Shown here piece by piece: positions 19,326 to 26,951 of a DNA stretch of 64,000 nucleotides (positions are counted from its first letter, which is position 1; each line of letters opens with the position of its first letter). The translations under genes were made by a program, and so were the position numbers. Origin of the DNA: Variovorax beijingensis (GTDB taxonomy: Bacteria > Pseudomonadota > Gammaproteobacteria > Burkholderiales > Burkholderiaceae_C); assembly GCF_003951285.1 (NCBI RefSeq), contig NZ_RXFQ01000016.1:93891-157890 (forward strand). Direction: 5' to 3'. The notes under the pieces are model-generated. The model did not search any database, was not told where the DNA came from, and was given only the letters and a program-made list of their open reading frames with translations.

Positions 19326-20240
19326 TCAGTACATGCCCGATTGGCTCCCGCTCATGTGCTCGGCCAGGAAGTCGATCAGCTGGCGAACCGCCGGCACCAG
19401 GGCGCGGCGCTGCGGAAAGACCATGTGCGCGATCACCGGCGCCGGCCCCCAGCCGGGCAGCAATTGCGCGAGCCGGCCCGCCTCCACGTCGGCGCGGCAC
19501 ATGTAGCCCGGCAGCAGCGTCGCGCCCACGCCCTCGAGCGCGACCATCTGCAGCGTCGCCAGATCGTCCGCCACGCAGCGCGGCGTGTGGACGTGCACGT
19601 GAATCTCGCCGTTCGGGCCCTCGAGCCGCCATTCGCTGCGGCCTTCGCCGTTGGCCGACATGGCCGCCGTCGGCAGCCGCTCGAGGTCGGCCGGCGTGCG
19701 GACCGGGCCCAGGCGCTGCAGCAGCTCCGGCCGGGCCACCAACACGGCGCGGCTGGTGCCCAGCACCTTGGCCACGAGCGTGGTGCTGTCCTCGATGGCG
19801 GGGCGCACGCGCAGCGCGATGTCGATCCCCTCTTCGATCAGGTCCACTGGCCGGTTCATGACGCGCAGGTCGACGCGCACCGCCGGGTAGCGCTCCATGA
19901 AGCGCGGCAGCAGCTGCGCGAGCCCGCTGTGGGCGATGGTGATCGGGCAGCTCAGGCGGACCGTGCCGCAGGGATCGGTGTGCACCTGCGCCACCGCCTC
20001 GGTCGCCGCCTGCGCCGCGTCGCGCACGGCGGCCGAATGCCGCAGGAAGATCTCGCCCGCCGGCGTGAGCGACAGCCGCCGCGTGCTGCGCTGCATCAGC
20101 TGCACGCCGAGCCGGTCCTCCAGCTCCGCCACGCGGCGCGACAGGCGCGACTTGGGAATGCCGAGCGCGCGGCTGGCCGCGGCAAAGCCGCCGCGCTCTG
20201 CCACCTCGGCGAAAAAAACCATGTCGTTGAGGTCTTGCAT
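19326..20240 (-). CDS. LysR-family transcriptional regulator, probable regulator of azoR
   Basis: 304-aa LysR-type regulator. The N-terminal winged HTH (residues about 2-60) reads FAEVAERGGFAAASRALGIP and SRLSRRVAELEDRLGVQL. The substrate-binding domain follows (RLSCPITIAHSGLAQLLPRF, ALRVRPAIEDSTTLVAKVLG). The ATG at 20240 is chosen because CAGGA lies ten bases upstream and homologues begin MQDLNDM; an ATG six codons upstream (20258) and a TTG further up are weaker. It is divergent from azoR, with a 17-bp palindrome between them. Such pairs usually respond to quinones or electrophiles. Confidence 0.9.
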   Translation of the reverse strand: MQDLNDMVFFAEVAERGGFAAASRALGIPKSRLSRRVAELEDRLGVQLMQRSTRRLSLTPAGEIFLRHSAAVRDAAQAATEAVAQVHTDPCGTVRLSCPITIAHSGLAQLLPRFMERYPAVRVDLRVMNRPVDLIEEGIDIALRVRPAIEDSTTLVAKVLGTSRAVLVARPELLQRLGPVRTPADLERLPTAAMSANGEGRSEWRLEGPNGEIHVHVHTPRCVADDLATLQMVALEGVGATLLPGYMCRADVEAGRLAQLLPGWGPAPVIAHMVFPQRRALVPAVRQLIDFLAEHMSGSQSGMY

Positions 20241-20269
20241 GCGGTGATTGTCCTGCATATGGGACGATG

Positions 20270-20316
20270 TAGTCAAAATTTGGCTACTTATCGCTCACTC
20301 GCATCAAAAATAGAAT
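20270..20316 (+). promoter_or_regulatory. LysR-type dyad and promoter in front of azoR
   Basis: A near-perfect 17-bp palindrome, TAGTCAAAATTTGGCTA (20270-20286), stands just before a possible promoter: TTATCG (20288-20293), 17-base spacer, TAGAAT (20311-20316). The dyad would sit about 37-53 bases upstream of the start site, a position fitting activation by the divergent LysR protein. Binding is inferred. Confidence 0.5.
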
Positions 20317-20370
20317 TACACCATCGCCGGCCACCTTTGAGCGCCGACCTCCACACGAAAGTGATCGACC

Positions 20371-21018
20371 ATGAAGCTGCTCCACATCGACTCCAGCATC
20401 CTGAGTGCCAATTCGACCTCCCGCCTCCTCACGGCCGAGATCGTGGCGGCCTGGAAAGCCGCGCATCCCGACACCACGGTCGAGTACCTCGACCTCGCCG
20501 CCAACGCCCCCTCGCACTTCGGCGCCGATGCCCTGGGCATCAAGACCGGCGTGCAGGCCCAGCCGACCGAAGCCCAGCAGCGCGAGAACGCGCTCTCGGA
20601 ACAGCTCGTGAGCCAATTCCTGGCTTCCGACGTCATCGTGGTGGGCGCGCCGCTGTACAACTTCTCGGTGCCGACCCAGCTCAAGGCCTGGATCGACCGG
20701 CTCGCGCAGATCGGCCGCACCTTCAAGTACACCGACAAGGGCCCCGTGGGCCTGGCCGGCGGCAAGACCGTGATCGTGGCGTCCAGCCGCGGCGGCATCT
20801 ACTCGACCACCGAAGGCGGCCAGGCCGCGGAACACCAGGAGAGCTACCTGAAGGTGGTGTTCGGCTTCTTCGGCATCACCGACGTGCGCTTCGTGCGTGC
20901 CGAAGGCGTGGCCATGGGCGATGCCACCAAGGCCGCCGCGCTGGCCGCGGCACGCGTCGACATCCGGGCGGCCACGGCCGAAGCCGCCAACCAGAAGGAC
21001 GTGGCGCAGGCGGCCTGA
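20371..21018 (+). CDS. azoR: FMN-dependent NADH:quinone/azo oxidoreductase AzoR
   Basis: 215-aa flavodoxin-fold enzyme that reduces quinones and azo compounds with NADH. The phosphate-binding start MKLLHIDSSI...NSTSRLLT, the flavin-loop APLYNFSVPTQLKAWIDR and the SSRGGIYS loop are the AzoR signature segments. Length is slightly above the 201 aa of E. coli AzoR because of an Ala-rich C-terminal helix. It is monocistronic, controlled probably by the divergent LysR, and ends at a strong bidirectional terminator. Confidence 0.94.
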   Translation: MKLLHIDSSILSANSTSRLLTAEIVAAWKAAHPDTTVEYLDLAANAPSHFGADALGIKTGVQAQPTEAQQRENALSEQLVSQFLASDVIVVGAPLYNFSVPTQLKAWIDRLAQIGRTFKYTDKGPVGLAGGKTVIVASSRGGIYSTTEGGQAAEHQESYLKVVFGFFGITDVRFVRAEGVAMGDATKAAALAAARVDIRAATAEAANQKDVAQAA

Positions 21019-21034
21019 GCCTCTTTGCTCTACC

Positions 21035-21073
21035 CCAATGAAAATGCCGCCCCCGGGGCGGCATTTTCATTGG
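21035..21073. terminator. Bidirectional rho-independent terminator
   Basis: Perfect 19-base arms (21035-21053 and 21055-21073); the core AAAATGCCGCCCC / GGGGCGGCATTTT gives a U-tract in either direction. It lies between convergent azoR and the FMN reductase gene. Confidence 0.9.
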
Positions 21074-21087
21074 CGGGTTCGGTTGCC

Positions 21088-21645
21088 TCAGGCGGCCGCG
21101 TGGCTCTTGATCCAGGCCGCGTACTTGTCCATCCAGCTCTGCAGGAACTTCTTCGTGCCTTCGCTGCCGATGTGGCCCTTGTCGTCGAACAGGCCGTCCT
21201 TGGCTTGAAGAAACACCTCCGGCTGCCCAAGCGTGGGCACATCGAGGTACGCCAGCACATTGCGCAGATGCTGCTGCGCCAGCGCGGTGCCGATGGCGCC
21301 CACCGAAATGCCCAGCACGCCTGCCGGCTTGCCGGCCCAGGCGCTCTGCCCGTAGGGGCGCGAGGCATGGTCGATCGCGTTCTTCAGCACGCCGGGCAGC
21401 GAGCGGTTGTATTCGGGCGTGACGAACAGCAGGCCCTGGGCCGCCGCGATCTCGGTCTTGAGCCGCTTCACCGAAGGCGCCTGGTTGCCGTCGTCGTCCT
21501 GGTTGTACAGGGGCAGATCGTCGATGCGCAAATGCTCGAAGGTGAAGTCCGACGGTGCAAGGTGCGCCAGCGCAAGGGCCAGCTTCTGGTTGAACGAATC
21601 CTTGCGAAGGCTGCCGACGATCACGGCAATTCGGGTCTGGCTCAT
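21088..21645 (-). CDS. NADPH-dependent FMN reductase (ChrR/YieF-like)
   Basis: 185-aa flavodoxin-like reductase. The N-terminus IAVIVGSLRKDSFNQKLA is the FMN phosphate loop; PEYNRSLPGVLKNAIDHASR is the hallmark segment of the ChrR/YieF quinone and chromate reductase family. AAAGGAG lies perfectly spaced before the ATG at 21645; longer in-frame extensions upstream run into the divergent spacer and are rejected. It is transcribed alone toward the shared terminator. Physiological substrate is probably a quinone, by family. Confidence 0.92.
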   Translation of the reverse strand: MSQTRIAVIVGSLRKDSFNQKLALALAHLAPSDFTFEHLRIDDLPLYNQDDDGNQAPSVKRLKTEIAAAQGLLFVTPEYNRSLPGVLKNAIDHASRPYGQSAWAGKPAGVLGISVGAIGTALAQQHLRNVLAYLDVPTLGQPEVFLQAKDGLFDDKGHIGSEGTKKFLQSWMDKYAAWIKSHAAA

Positions 21646-21829
21646 GGATGAAGCTCCTTTTGGGGTGGGAAAAACATGAATGGAAGGATGGCCAGAACGA
21701 TTATGCGAAGCGCCCATGACCTTTTCCCAAAAAGCTCTTCCGCCCCATCCGCCTTTTCGGCCTGCCCAGCAGGTCAGCCCGATCGCGGGCATCATCGCCC
21801 GAGTCCTTCAGTCTCAGGAGCAGTTCACG

Positions 21830-22765
21830 ATGCGATTTCTAGTGGTGGGTGCAGGCGCACTCGGTGGTTATTTCGGCGGCCGGCTGCTGGAGGCGGGACG
21901 CGACCTGACCTTTCTGCTGCGCCCGCGGCGCGCGGCACAGATCGCGAAGACCGGACTCGTGGTCCAAAGCCCGTTCGGCAACCTGCAGCTGCCCTCGCCG
22001 CCCCACGTGCTGGCCGAGGACATCCGGGCGCCCTTCGACGTGGTCGTGGTCGGCAGCAAGGCCTATGACCTCGACGCCACCATGGCGTCGTTCGCGCCGG
22101 CCGTCGGGCCCGACACGGTCATTCTTCCACTGCTCAACGGCATGAGCCACATCGACCGCCTGGCCGAGCGCTTCGGCAGCGAACGCGTGCTCGGCGGCCT
22201 GTGCATGATCTCCGCCACGCTGGACGACGAAGGCCGCGTGCTGCACCTGAACGACATGCACGGCCTCGCCTTCGGCGAGCGCGCGGGCGGACGCTCGGCG
22301 CGCGTCGATGCCATTGCCGCCCAGTTCGCCGGTGCGAAGTTCGACGCCACGCTGAGCGGGAACATCTCGCAGGACATGTGGGAGAAGTGGGTCTTCATCG
22401 CCTCGGCGGCGGGCCTCACGAGCCTGATGCGCGCGTCCATCGGCGACATCGCGAGCGCGGGCGGACGGGACGTGGCGCTCGCGATCTTCGACGAATGCTG
22501 CGCCATTGCCGCGCACAACGGCTTCGCGCCGCGCCCGGCAGCCGTCGAGCGCGGCCGCGCCATGATGACGGCGCCGGGCTCCCCGATGACCGCCTCCATG
22601 TACAAGGACATCGTGCGCGGCGCGCCGATCGAGGCCGACCACATCGTCGGCGACCTGCTGGGCCGCGCGCCCGCCGCCCTTTCTTCATCCGTGCCTTCGG
22701 TGCTGCGCACGGCCTACGTCCACCTGAAGGCCTACGAGGCGCGGCGCGCCCGCGAAGCGGCCTGA
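21830..22765 (+). CDS. panE: 2-dehydropantoate 2-reductase family protein
   Basis: 311-aa NADPH-dependent ketopantoate-reductase family enzyme. The Rossmann motif VVGAGALGGYFGGRL (residues 5-19), the catalytic lysine segment VVGSKAYDLDA, and the C-terminal helical domain (NISQDMWEKWVFIASAAG; SSMYKDIVRGAPIEADHIVGDL) are present. AGGAG is correctly spaced to the ATG at 21830. Paralogues of PanE abound in this family of bacteria, so the physiological substrate may be another 2-oxo acid. The next gene follows by 13 bases, so the two form an operon. Confidence 0.88.
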   Translation: MRFLVVGAGALGGYFGGRLLEAGRDLTFLLRPRRAAQIAKTGLVVQSPFGNLQLPSPPHVLAEDIRAPFDVVVVGSKAYDLDATMASFAPAVGPDTVILPLLNGMSHIDRLAERFGSERVLGGLCMISATLDDEGRVLHLNDMHGLAFGERAGGRSARVDAIAAQFAGAKFDATLSGNISQDMWEKWVFIASAAGLTSLMRASIGDIASAGGRDVALAIFDECCAIAAHNGFAPRPAAVERGRAMMTAPGSPMTASMYKDIVRGAPIEADHIVGDLLGRAPAALSSSVPSVLRTAYVHLKAYEARRAREAA

Positions 22766-22778
22766 GGCTTTCTTCTCG

Positions 22779-23474
22779 ATGACCGACGCCATCGCCTTCC
22801 TCCACACGGCGCAGGTCCATGTGCCGACCTTCGAGCGCCTGACCCGCGAGATCGCGCCCGAACTGGAGGTGCGCCACCTGGTGATGGAGGAACTGCTGCA
22901 CGAAGCCCGCGCCGTGGGCATCGACAACCCGATGCTGGCCGCGCGCGTGCACGAGGCCATGCGCGAGGCCGCATCCGACGGCGCCGCCGTGGTGGCGTGC
23001 ACCTGCTCGACCATCGGCGCCATTGCGGAAAGGACGCCCACGGGCGGCGCCTTCGCGGCCCAACGCATCGACCGAGCGATGGCCGACCGCGCCGTGTGCG
23101 CGGGCCCGCGCGTGCTGATTGCCGCGGCGCTCGAAAGCACGCTGGAGCCGACCACCGCGCTGGTTCTTTCGGCCGCCGCGCAGGCCGGCGTCGGTGTCCG
23201 GCCGAGCGCGCTCCTGGTCGCCGGGGCCTGGCCGCACTTCGAGGCCGGCGACAGCGCACGCTACATCGAGATGCTGGCCAGCGCGATCCGCAGCGCCGCC
23301 ATCGGCGCCGACGTGGTGGTTCTGGCGCAGGCCTCGATGGCCCCCGTCGCGGCCGGACTCGCAGACCTCGGCATCGAGGTGCTCGGCAGTCCCGGCCCGG
23401 GCGTTGCGCATGCCGTGGCCACGCTGCGCGCCTCGCGCTCGGCGTGGGCCCCGCGGGCGGCTACTCCGACTTGA
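22779..23474 (+). CDS. Aspartate/glutamate racemase-fold protein
   Basis: 231-aa protein of the Asp/Glu/hydantoin racemase superfamily. The first lobe carries the active-site-like VVACTCSTIGAIAE (Cys about 74 or 76), the second lobe ends LGIEVLGSPGPGVAHAV, where true two-cysteine racemases have a catalytic cysteine; here serine replaces it. That substitution suggests a lyase or decarboxylase-type activity, or a specialised one-base reaction, rather than a classic racemase. It is co-transcribed with the panE-like gene. The last 14 bases overlap the convergent flavoenzyme gene. Confidence 0.78.
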   Translation: MTDAIAFLHTAQVHVPTFERLTREIAPELEVRHLVMEELLHEARAVGIDNPMLAARVHEAMREAASDGAAVVACTCSTIGAIAERTPTGGAFAAQRIDRAMADRAVCAGPRVLIAAALESTLEPTTALVLSAAAQAGVGVRPSALLVAGAWPHFEAGDSARYIEMLASAIRSAAIGADVVVLAQASMAPVAAGLADLGIEVLGSPGPGVAHAVATLRASRSAWAPRAATPT

Positions 23475-24816
23475 GGATCGTCTCGCCCTTCAAAGCACCC
23501 ATGTCCCGTATGTTGAAGCGGTGCCGCTTCCAGCCGGCCCACGTGCGGCGCAGGTGGGTGATGGAGATGAAGTAGTAGAGAAACTTGAACATGCCGAGCG
23601 CCCGCCATATCGGCGTGCCGCGGTAGATGTCGCCGGCCAGCAGCGACATCAGCCCCTCCTTCACGCGGAACGGATTGCCCGGGTGCATGAACATGTCGCG
23701 GATCGTCGGGTTGGTCACGCGGTAGATGAACCACGAATACTCCCGCGGCCCCTTGCGCATCATGGCCTCGAAACTCTCGCGCACGGGCGCCAGTTCGGCC
23801 GGCCGGTCGAGCGCGGTGGCCACCAGCGCGGCGCCGTCGAAGGCGCTGTGCATCGCCAGGTACACGCCCGACGAGAACATCGGGTCGATGAAGGTGAAGG
23901 CGTCGCCCAGCATCAGGTAGCGGTCGCCCGTGGCGTGCGTGCTCGAATACGAGAAATTGCCGGTGGCGTGCACCGCATCGTCCACCAGCGTGGCGTGCTT
24001 CAGCCGGTCCACCAGCACCGGGCACAGCGCGATGGTGTCGTAGAAGAACTCCTTGAGCGGCTTGTCGCGCGTCTTCAGGTAGTACGGCCAGCAGACCGCG
24101 CCCACACTCGTGGTGCCGTCGGCCAGCGGAATGAACCAGAACCAGCCGTGCGCAAACCAGCAGATGCTGATGTTGCCTTCCTTCTTGCCCTCCAGCCGCT
24201 CGGCGTTGGTGAAGTGGCCGAAGAGCGCCGTGCTGTTGTGGTCGGGGTTCTTTTCCTTGCAGCGGAATTTGTTGGCCAGCAGCGTGTCGCGCCCCGTGGC
24301 ATCGACCACGAAGCGGGCGCGCCAGCTGCGCCTGGCGCCGTCGTCCATCTGGGACTGCACCGTGGCACCGTCGGCATCGAAGGCCACGTCGCGCACCTTA
24401 CAGCCTTCGAGCGTCTGCGCGCCGCGTGCCGCGGCATTGCGGAACAGCAGCTCGTCAAGCTCCGAGCGGCGCACCTGCCAGGCCGAATCGAGCGACTTGT
24501 CCCAGCCCTCGGCAAAGTCCACGTAGCTGCGGTGCTCGTGCTCCGGAGAGACGAACTCGATGCCGAACTTGGGCATGCCGATCTTCTCGACCTGGTCGCG
24601 CACGCCGAGCTTGTCGAAAAGCTCCACATTCGCCGGCAGCAGCGATTCGCCGATATGAAAGCGCGGGTGGTGCTCCTTTTCGAGCAGCACCACCTTGCGG
24701 CCCTGCTGCGCGAGCAGCGCCGAGATCGTGGAGCCTGCGGGGCCGCCGCCGATCACGAGGACGTCGCAGGATTCGGGGGGGGAGGATGCCTGAGCGGAAC
24801 TTGGAGACTGGGACAT
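23461..24816 (-). CDS. FAD-dependent halogenase-like oxidoreductase
   Basis: 451-aa flavoprotein of the tryptophan-halogenase/geranylgeranyl-reductase superfamily, closest in style to variant B phenolic halogenases such as PltA and CndH. It has the GGGPAGS dinucleotide motif (residues 23-29), the RFHIGESLLP block (52-61), a lysine in GMPKFG (Lys83) near the halogenase lysine position, the WFWFIP motif (225-230) matching WxWxIP, and the second FAD motif LMLGDAFTFIDP. These features allow halogenation, though many family members hydroxylate or reduce instead. No carrier-protein, polyketide or flavin-reductase gene is adjacent. Function is therefore open. Confidence 0.82.
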   Translation of the reverse strand: MSQSPSSAQASSPPESCDVLVIGGGPAGSTISALLAQQGRKVVLLEKEHHPRFHIGESLLPANVELFDKLGVRDQVEKIGMPKFGIEFVSPEHEHRSYVDFAEGWDKSLDSAWQVRRSELDELLFRNAAARGAQTLEGCKVRDVAFDADGATVQSQMDDGARRSWRARFVVDATGRDTLLANKFRCKEKNPDHNSTALFGHFTNAERLEGKKEGNISICWFAHGWFWFIPLADGTTSVGAVCWPYYLKTRDKPLKEFFYDTIALCPVLVDRLKHATLVDDAVHATGNFSYSSTHATGDRYLMLGDAFTFIDPMFSSGVYLAMHSAFDGAALVATALDRPAELAPVRESFEAMMRKGPREYSWFIYRVTNPTIRDMFMHPGNPFRVKEGLMSLLAGDIYRGTPIWRALGMFKFLYYFISITHLRRTWAGWKRHRFNIRDMGALKGETILKSE

Positions 24817-25643
24817 GCGAGGGCGGGCAGCGTTATCGACGGCTGCAAAGCATAGCCTGTGCGCTGCCGACTCCGCAAAATCGGCTAAGCCGCCGCCGCC
24901 GCCCGGCGGCCGAAGCCCTGGCCGATGCGGGCTTTGTCGTCGCTGCCATCAACCACTCCGGCGACAGCTACCAGGTCCGCGGCGGACCGAACGACAGCAT
25001 CGCGGCGCTCGCGACCCGGACGACGGACATCCGGCGCCTCATCGGCCACATGCTCCGCCAGTGGCCTGCGCATGTCTCGCTCGACGACCGACGGATCGGC
25101 TTCTACGGTTTCTCGAGGGGCGGCTACACGGGCCTGGTGCTGATCGGCGCCCGTCCGGATTTCGAACGGCTCCCGCCCCTGCCTTCGTCGCCCTGCGCAT
25201 CCGCGCCGCAAGGTCTGGCCTGCGCAGGAATGCGGCAGCGGTTCCGTGAACTTCTCGCGACGCCGCTGGTGCACGACACCCGCATCAAGGCGGCGGTGAT
25301 CGCCGATCCGCTCAGCACGGTCTTCGACGCGGAGGGCTTGAAGAACGTGGCAACGCCGATCCAGCTCTGGGCCTCGGCCTACGGTGGCGACGGTGTCACG
25401 CCGGAGAGCGTGGCGGCGATACGCCGCAGCCTGCCCACAGCGCCGGATTGGCGGTTGGCGGACAAGGCCGGGCATTTCGGCTTTCTGGCGTCCTGCTCGC
25501 CGGCGCAGCTTGCGTCAGATCCCGGGATCTGCCGCGACAGCCCCGGCTTCGATCGCATCGCCTTCCACGCGGCCTTCAACGCCGAGATCGTCGCCTTCTT
25601 TCAGCGGCACCTCGCGAAGGAACGCGTAGCTTCACCGCGGTAG
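24786..25643 (+). pseudogene. 5'-truncated dienelactone-hydrolase-like alpha/beta hydrolase
   Basis: From about 24901 the frame encodes the middle and end of a COG4188-type hydrolase: AEALADAGFVVAAINHSGDSY, the nucleophile elbow GFSRGG, and the catalytic-histidine segment KAGHFGFLAS. The N-terminal strands and oxyanion-hole HGSGG segment that should precede AEALADAG are absent; upstream is Arg-rich out-of-family sequence overlapping the start of the divergent flavoenzyme gene. An ATG at 24786 could open the frame but would not restore the fold. Most likely a remnant left by a deletion or by insertion of the neighbouring gene. Stop is one base from the convergent cysE stop. Confidence 0.68.
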
Positions 25644-25644
25644 G

Positions 25645-26559
25645 TCATGCAGCGCCTGCCTTCGGCGCGTTCTGCAGGCTGGCCTGGGTCACGCTCGCGC
25701 CCGCGGGCACGTCGTCGGTGATCCACACGTTGCCGCCGATGACCGCGCCCTTGCCCAGCGTCACGCGCCCGAGGATGGTGGCGCCGGCATAGATCACCAC
25801 GTCGTCCTCCACCACCGGGTGGCGCGGCAGGCCCTTCTGCAGGTTGCCCTCGGCATCGGTCGGGAAGCGCTTGGCCCCCAGCGTCACGGCCTGGTACAGG
25901 CGCACGCGCTTGCCGATGATCGCCGTCTCGCCGATCACCACGCCCGTGCCGTGGTCCATGAAGAAGCCCGCGTCGATCTGCGCGCCGGGGTGGATGTCGA
26001 TGCCGGTCTGCGCATGCGCGAGCTCGGCCACGATGCGCGCCAGGAGCGGCAGCCCGAGCCTGTAGAGCTCGTGCGCCAGCCGGTGGTGGATCATCGCGAG
26101 CACGCCCGGATAGCACAGCAGTACCTCGTCCACGCTGCGCGCCGCCGGGTCGCCCTGGTAGGCGGCGAGCACGTCGGTGTCGAGCAGGCGGCGCAGCTGC
26201 GGCAGCGCGTTCGCGAACTGGCGGATGGCCTCGGTGGCCAGGCCCTCGACCTCGCTCGAGGGCCGCGGCTCGTGGCGGGCGTTGTAGTCGAGCTCGAGGC
26301 GTGCCTGCACCAGCAGCGCCTGCAAGGCGGTGTTCAGCGTGTGGCCGACGTAGAAGTCTTCGCTTTCGTGGCGCAGGTCGGGCGGGCCGAGCCGCATCGG
26401 AAAGAGCGCGCCCTTGAGCAACTCCACGATCTGCGCGAGCGCATCTCGCGACGGAAATTCGCGCGTGCCGGGCTCGCGCGAGCGGCGCTGCGAATCGCGC
26501 CACTCGTCGCGCGCGGCGTGCAGCGCGCGGACGATGCCGTCTACTTCGAAATTGGCCAT
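25645..26559 (-). CDS. cysE: Serine O-acetyltransferase (EpsC/CysE type)
   Basis: 304-aa enzyme making O-acetylserine, the carbon skeleton for cysteine. The long helical N-terminal domain is followed by left-handed beta-helix hexapeptide repeats (about 190-290) with the diagnostic IDIHPGAQIDAGFFMDHGTG and VVIGETAIIG segments, including the active-site histidines of the family (DIHP, DHGTG). GGAGAG precedes the ATG at 26559. The length and SATase N-terminus resemble EpsC-type enzymes more than E. coli CysE (273 aa). It sits downstream of the sulfonate/metY block but behind its own leader and after a terminator, so it is probably separately expressed. Confidence 0.92.
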   Translation of the reverse strand: MANFEVDGIVRALHAARDEWRDSQRRSREPGTREFPSRDALAQIVELLKGALFPMRLGPPDLRHESEDFYVGHTLNTALQALLVQARLELDYNARHEPRPSSEVEGLATEAIRQFANALPQLRRLLDTDVLAAYQGDPAARSVDEVLLCYPGVLAMIHHRLAHELYRLGLPLLARIVAELAHAQTGIDIHPGAQIDAGFFMDHGTGVVIGETAIIGKRVRLYQAVTLGAKRFPTDAEGNLQKGLPRHPVVEDDVVIYAGATILGRVTLGKGAVIGGNVWITDDVPAGASVTQASLQNAPKAGAA

Positions 26560-26620
26560 GGCTTCTCTCCGTGCGTTGTGCAGATCACACTGTAGAAGCC
26601 CATGGCCGATGTGCCAAGAA

Positions 26621-26653
26621 CTGAAAACCCGGCGCCACGGTGACGCCTGGGTT
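26621..26653 (-). terminator. Terminator downstream of the molbindin gene
   Basis: Read leftward, AACCCAGGCG pairs with CGCCGGGTT (one bulged base) across a nine-base loop and runs into TTTTC. It starts 20 bases past the molbindin stop and would end the ssu-metY-mop transcript. Confidence 0.6.
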
Positions 26654-26673
26654 GTTCGCAAGCCCGGAGATCG

Positions 26674-26889
26674 TCAGAGCTTGGCGATCGAAACCTCCGT
26701 GGACTTCACGAGCGCGACCACGTCGGAGCCCACCTTGAGCTGCAGCTCGTCGACCGAGCGCGTGGTGATGACCGAGGTCACGATGCCCCAGGCGGTTTCG
26801 ACATCGACTTCGGAGACGACGTCGCCGCGGATGATCTCGCGGACCTTGCCCTTGAACTGGTTGCGGACGTTGATGGCTTGGATGGACAT
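26674..26889 (-). CDS. Molbindin (Mop/TOBE) molybdate-binding protein
   Basis: 71-aa single-domain Mop protein that binds molybdate or related oxyanions and usually forms hexamers for storage or buffering. The sequence MSIQAINVRNQFKGKV, VSEVDVETAWGIVTSVIT and LKVGSDVVALVKSTEV matches the molbindin fold end to end. It is 62 bases after metY on the same strand and is followed by a terminator. Its presence at the end of a sulfonate and sulfhydrylase transcript is unusual; tungstate, molybdate and sulfate share transport routes, so it may buffer molybdate taken up by sulfate carriers. That is inference. Confidence 0.9.
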   Translation of the reverse strand: MSIQAINVRNQFKGKVREIIRGDVVSEVDVETAWGIVTSVITTRSVDELQLKVGSDVVALVKSTEVSIAKL

Positions 26890-26951
26890 GGTGTTTCTTT
26901 CTCTTTGAGGTTGAAGGAAGGGTTCAGGCATGAGGAACAGGGGCACCGCGC

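Noticed and set aside
21680..21829. An ATG about 50 codons upstream of the panE-like start
   Set aside because: The extension lacks family similarity and covers the divergent promoter region; AGGAG points to 21830.
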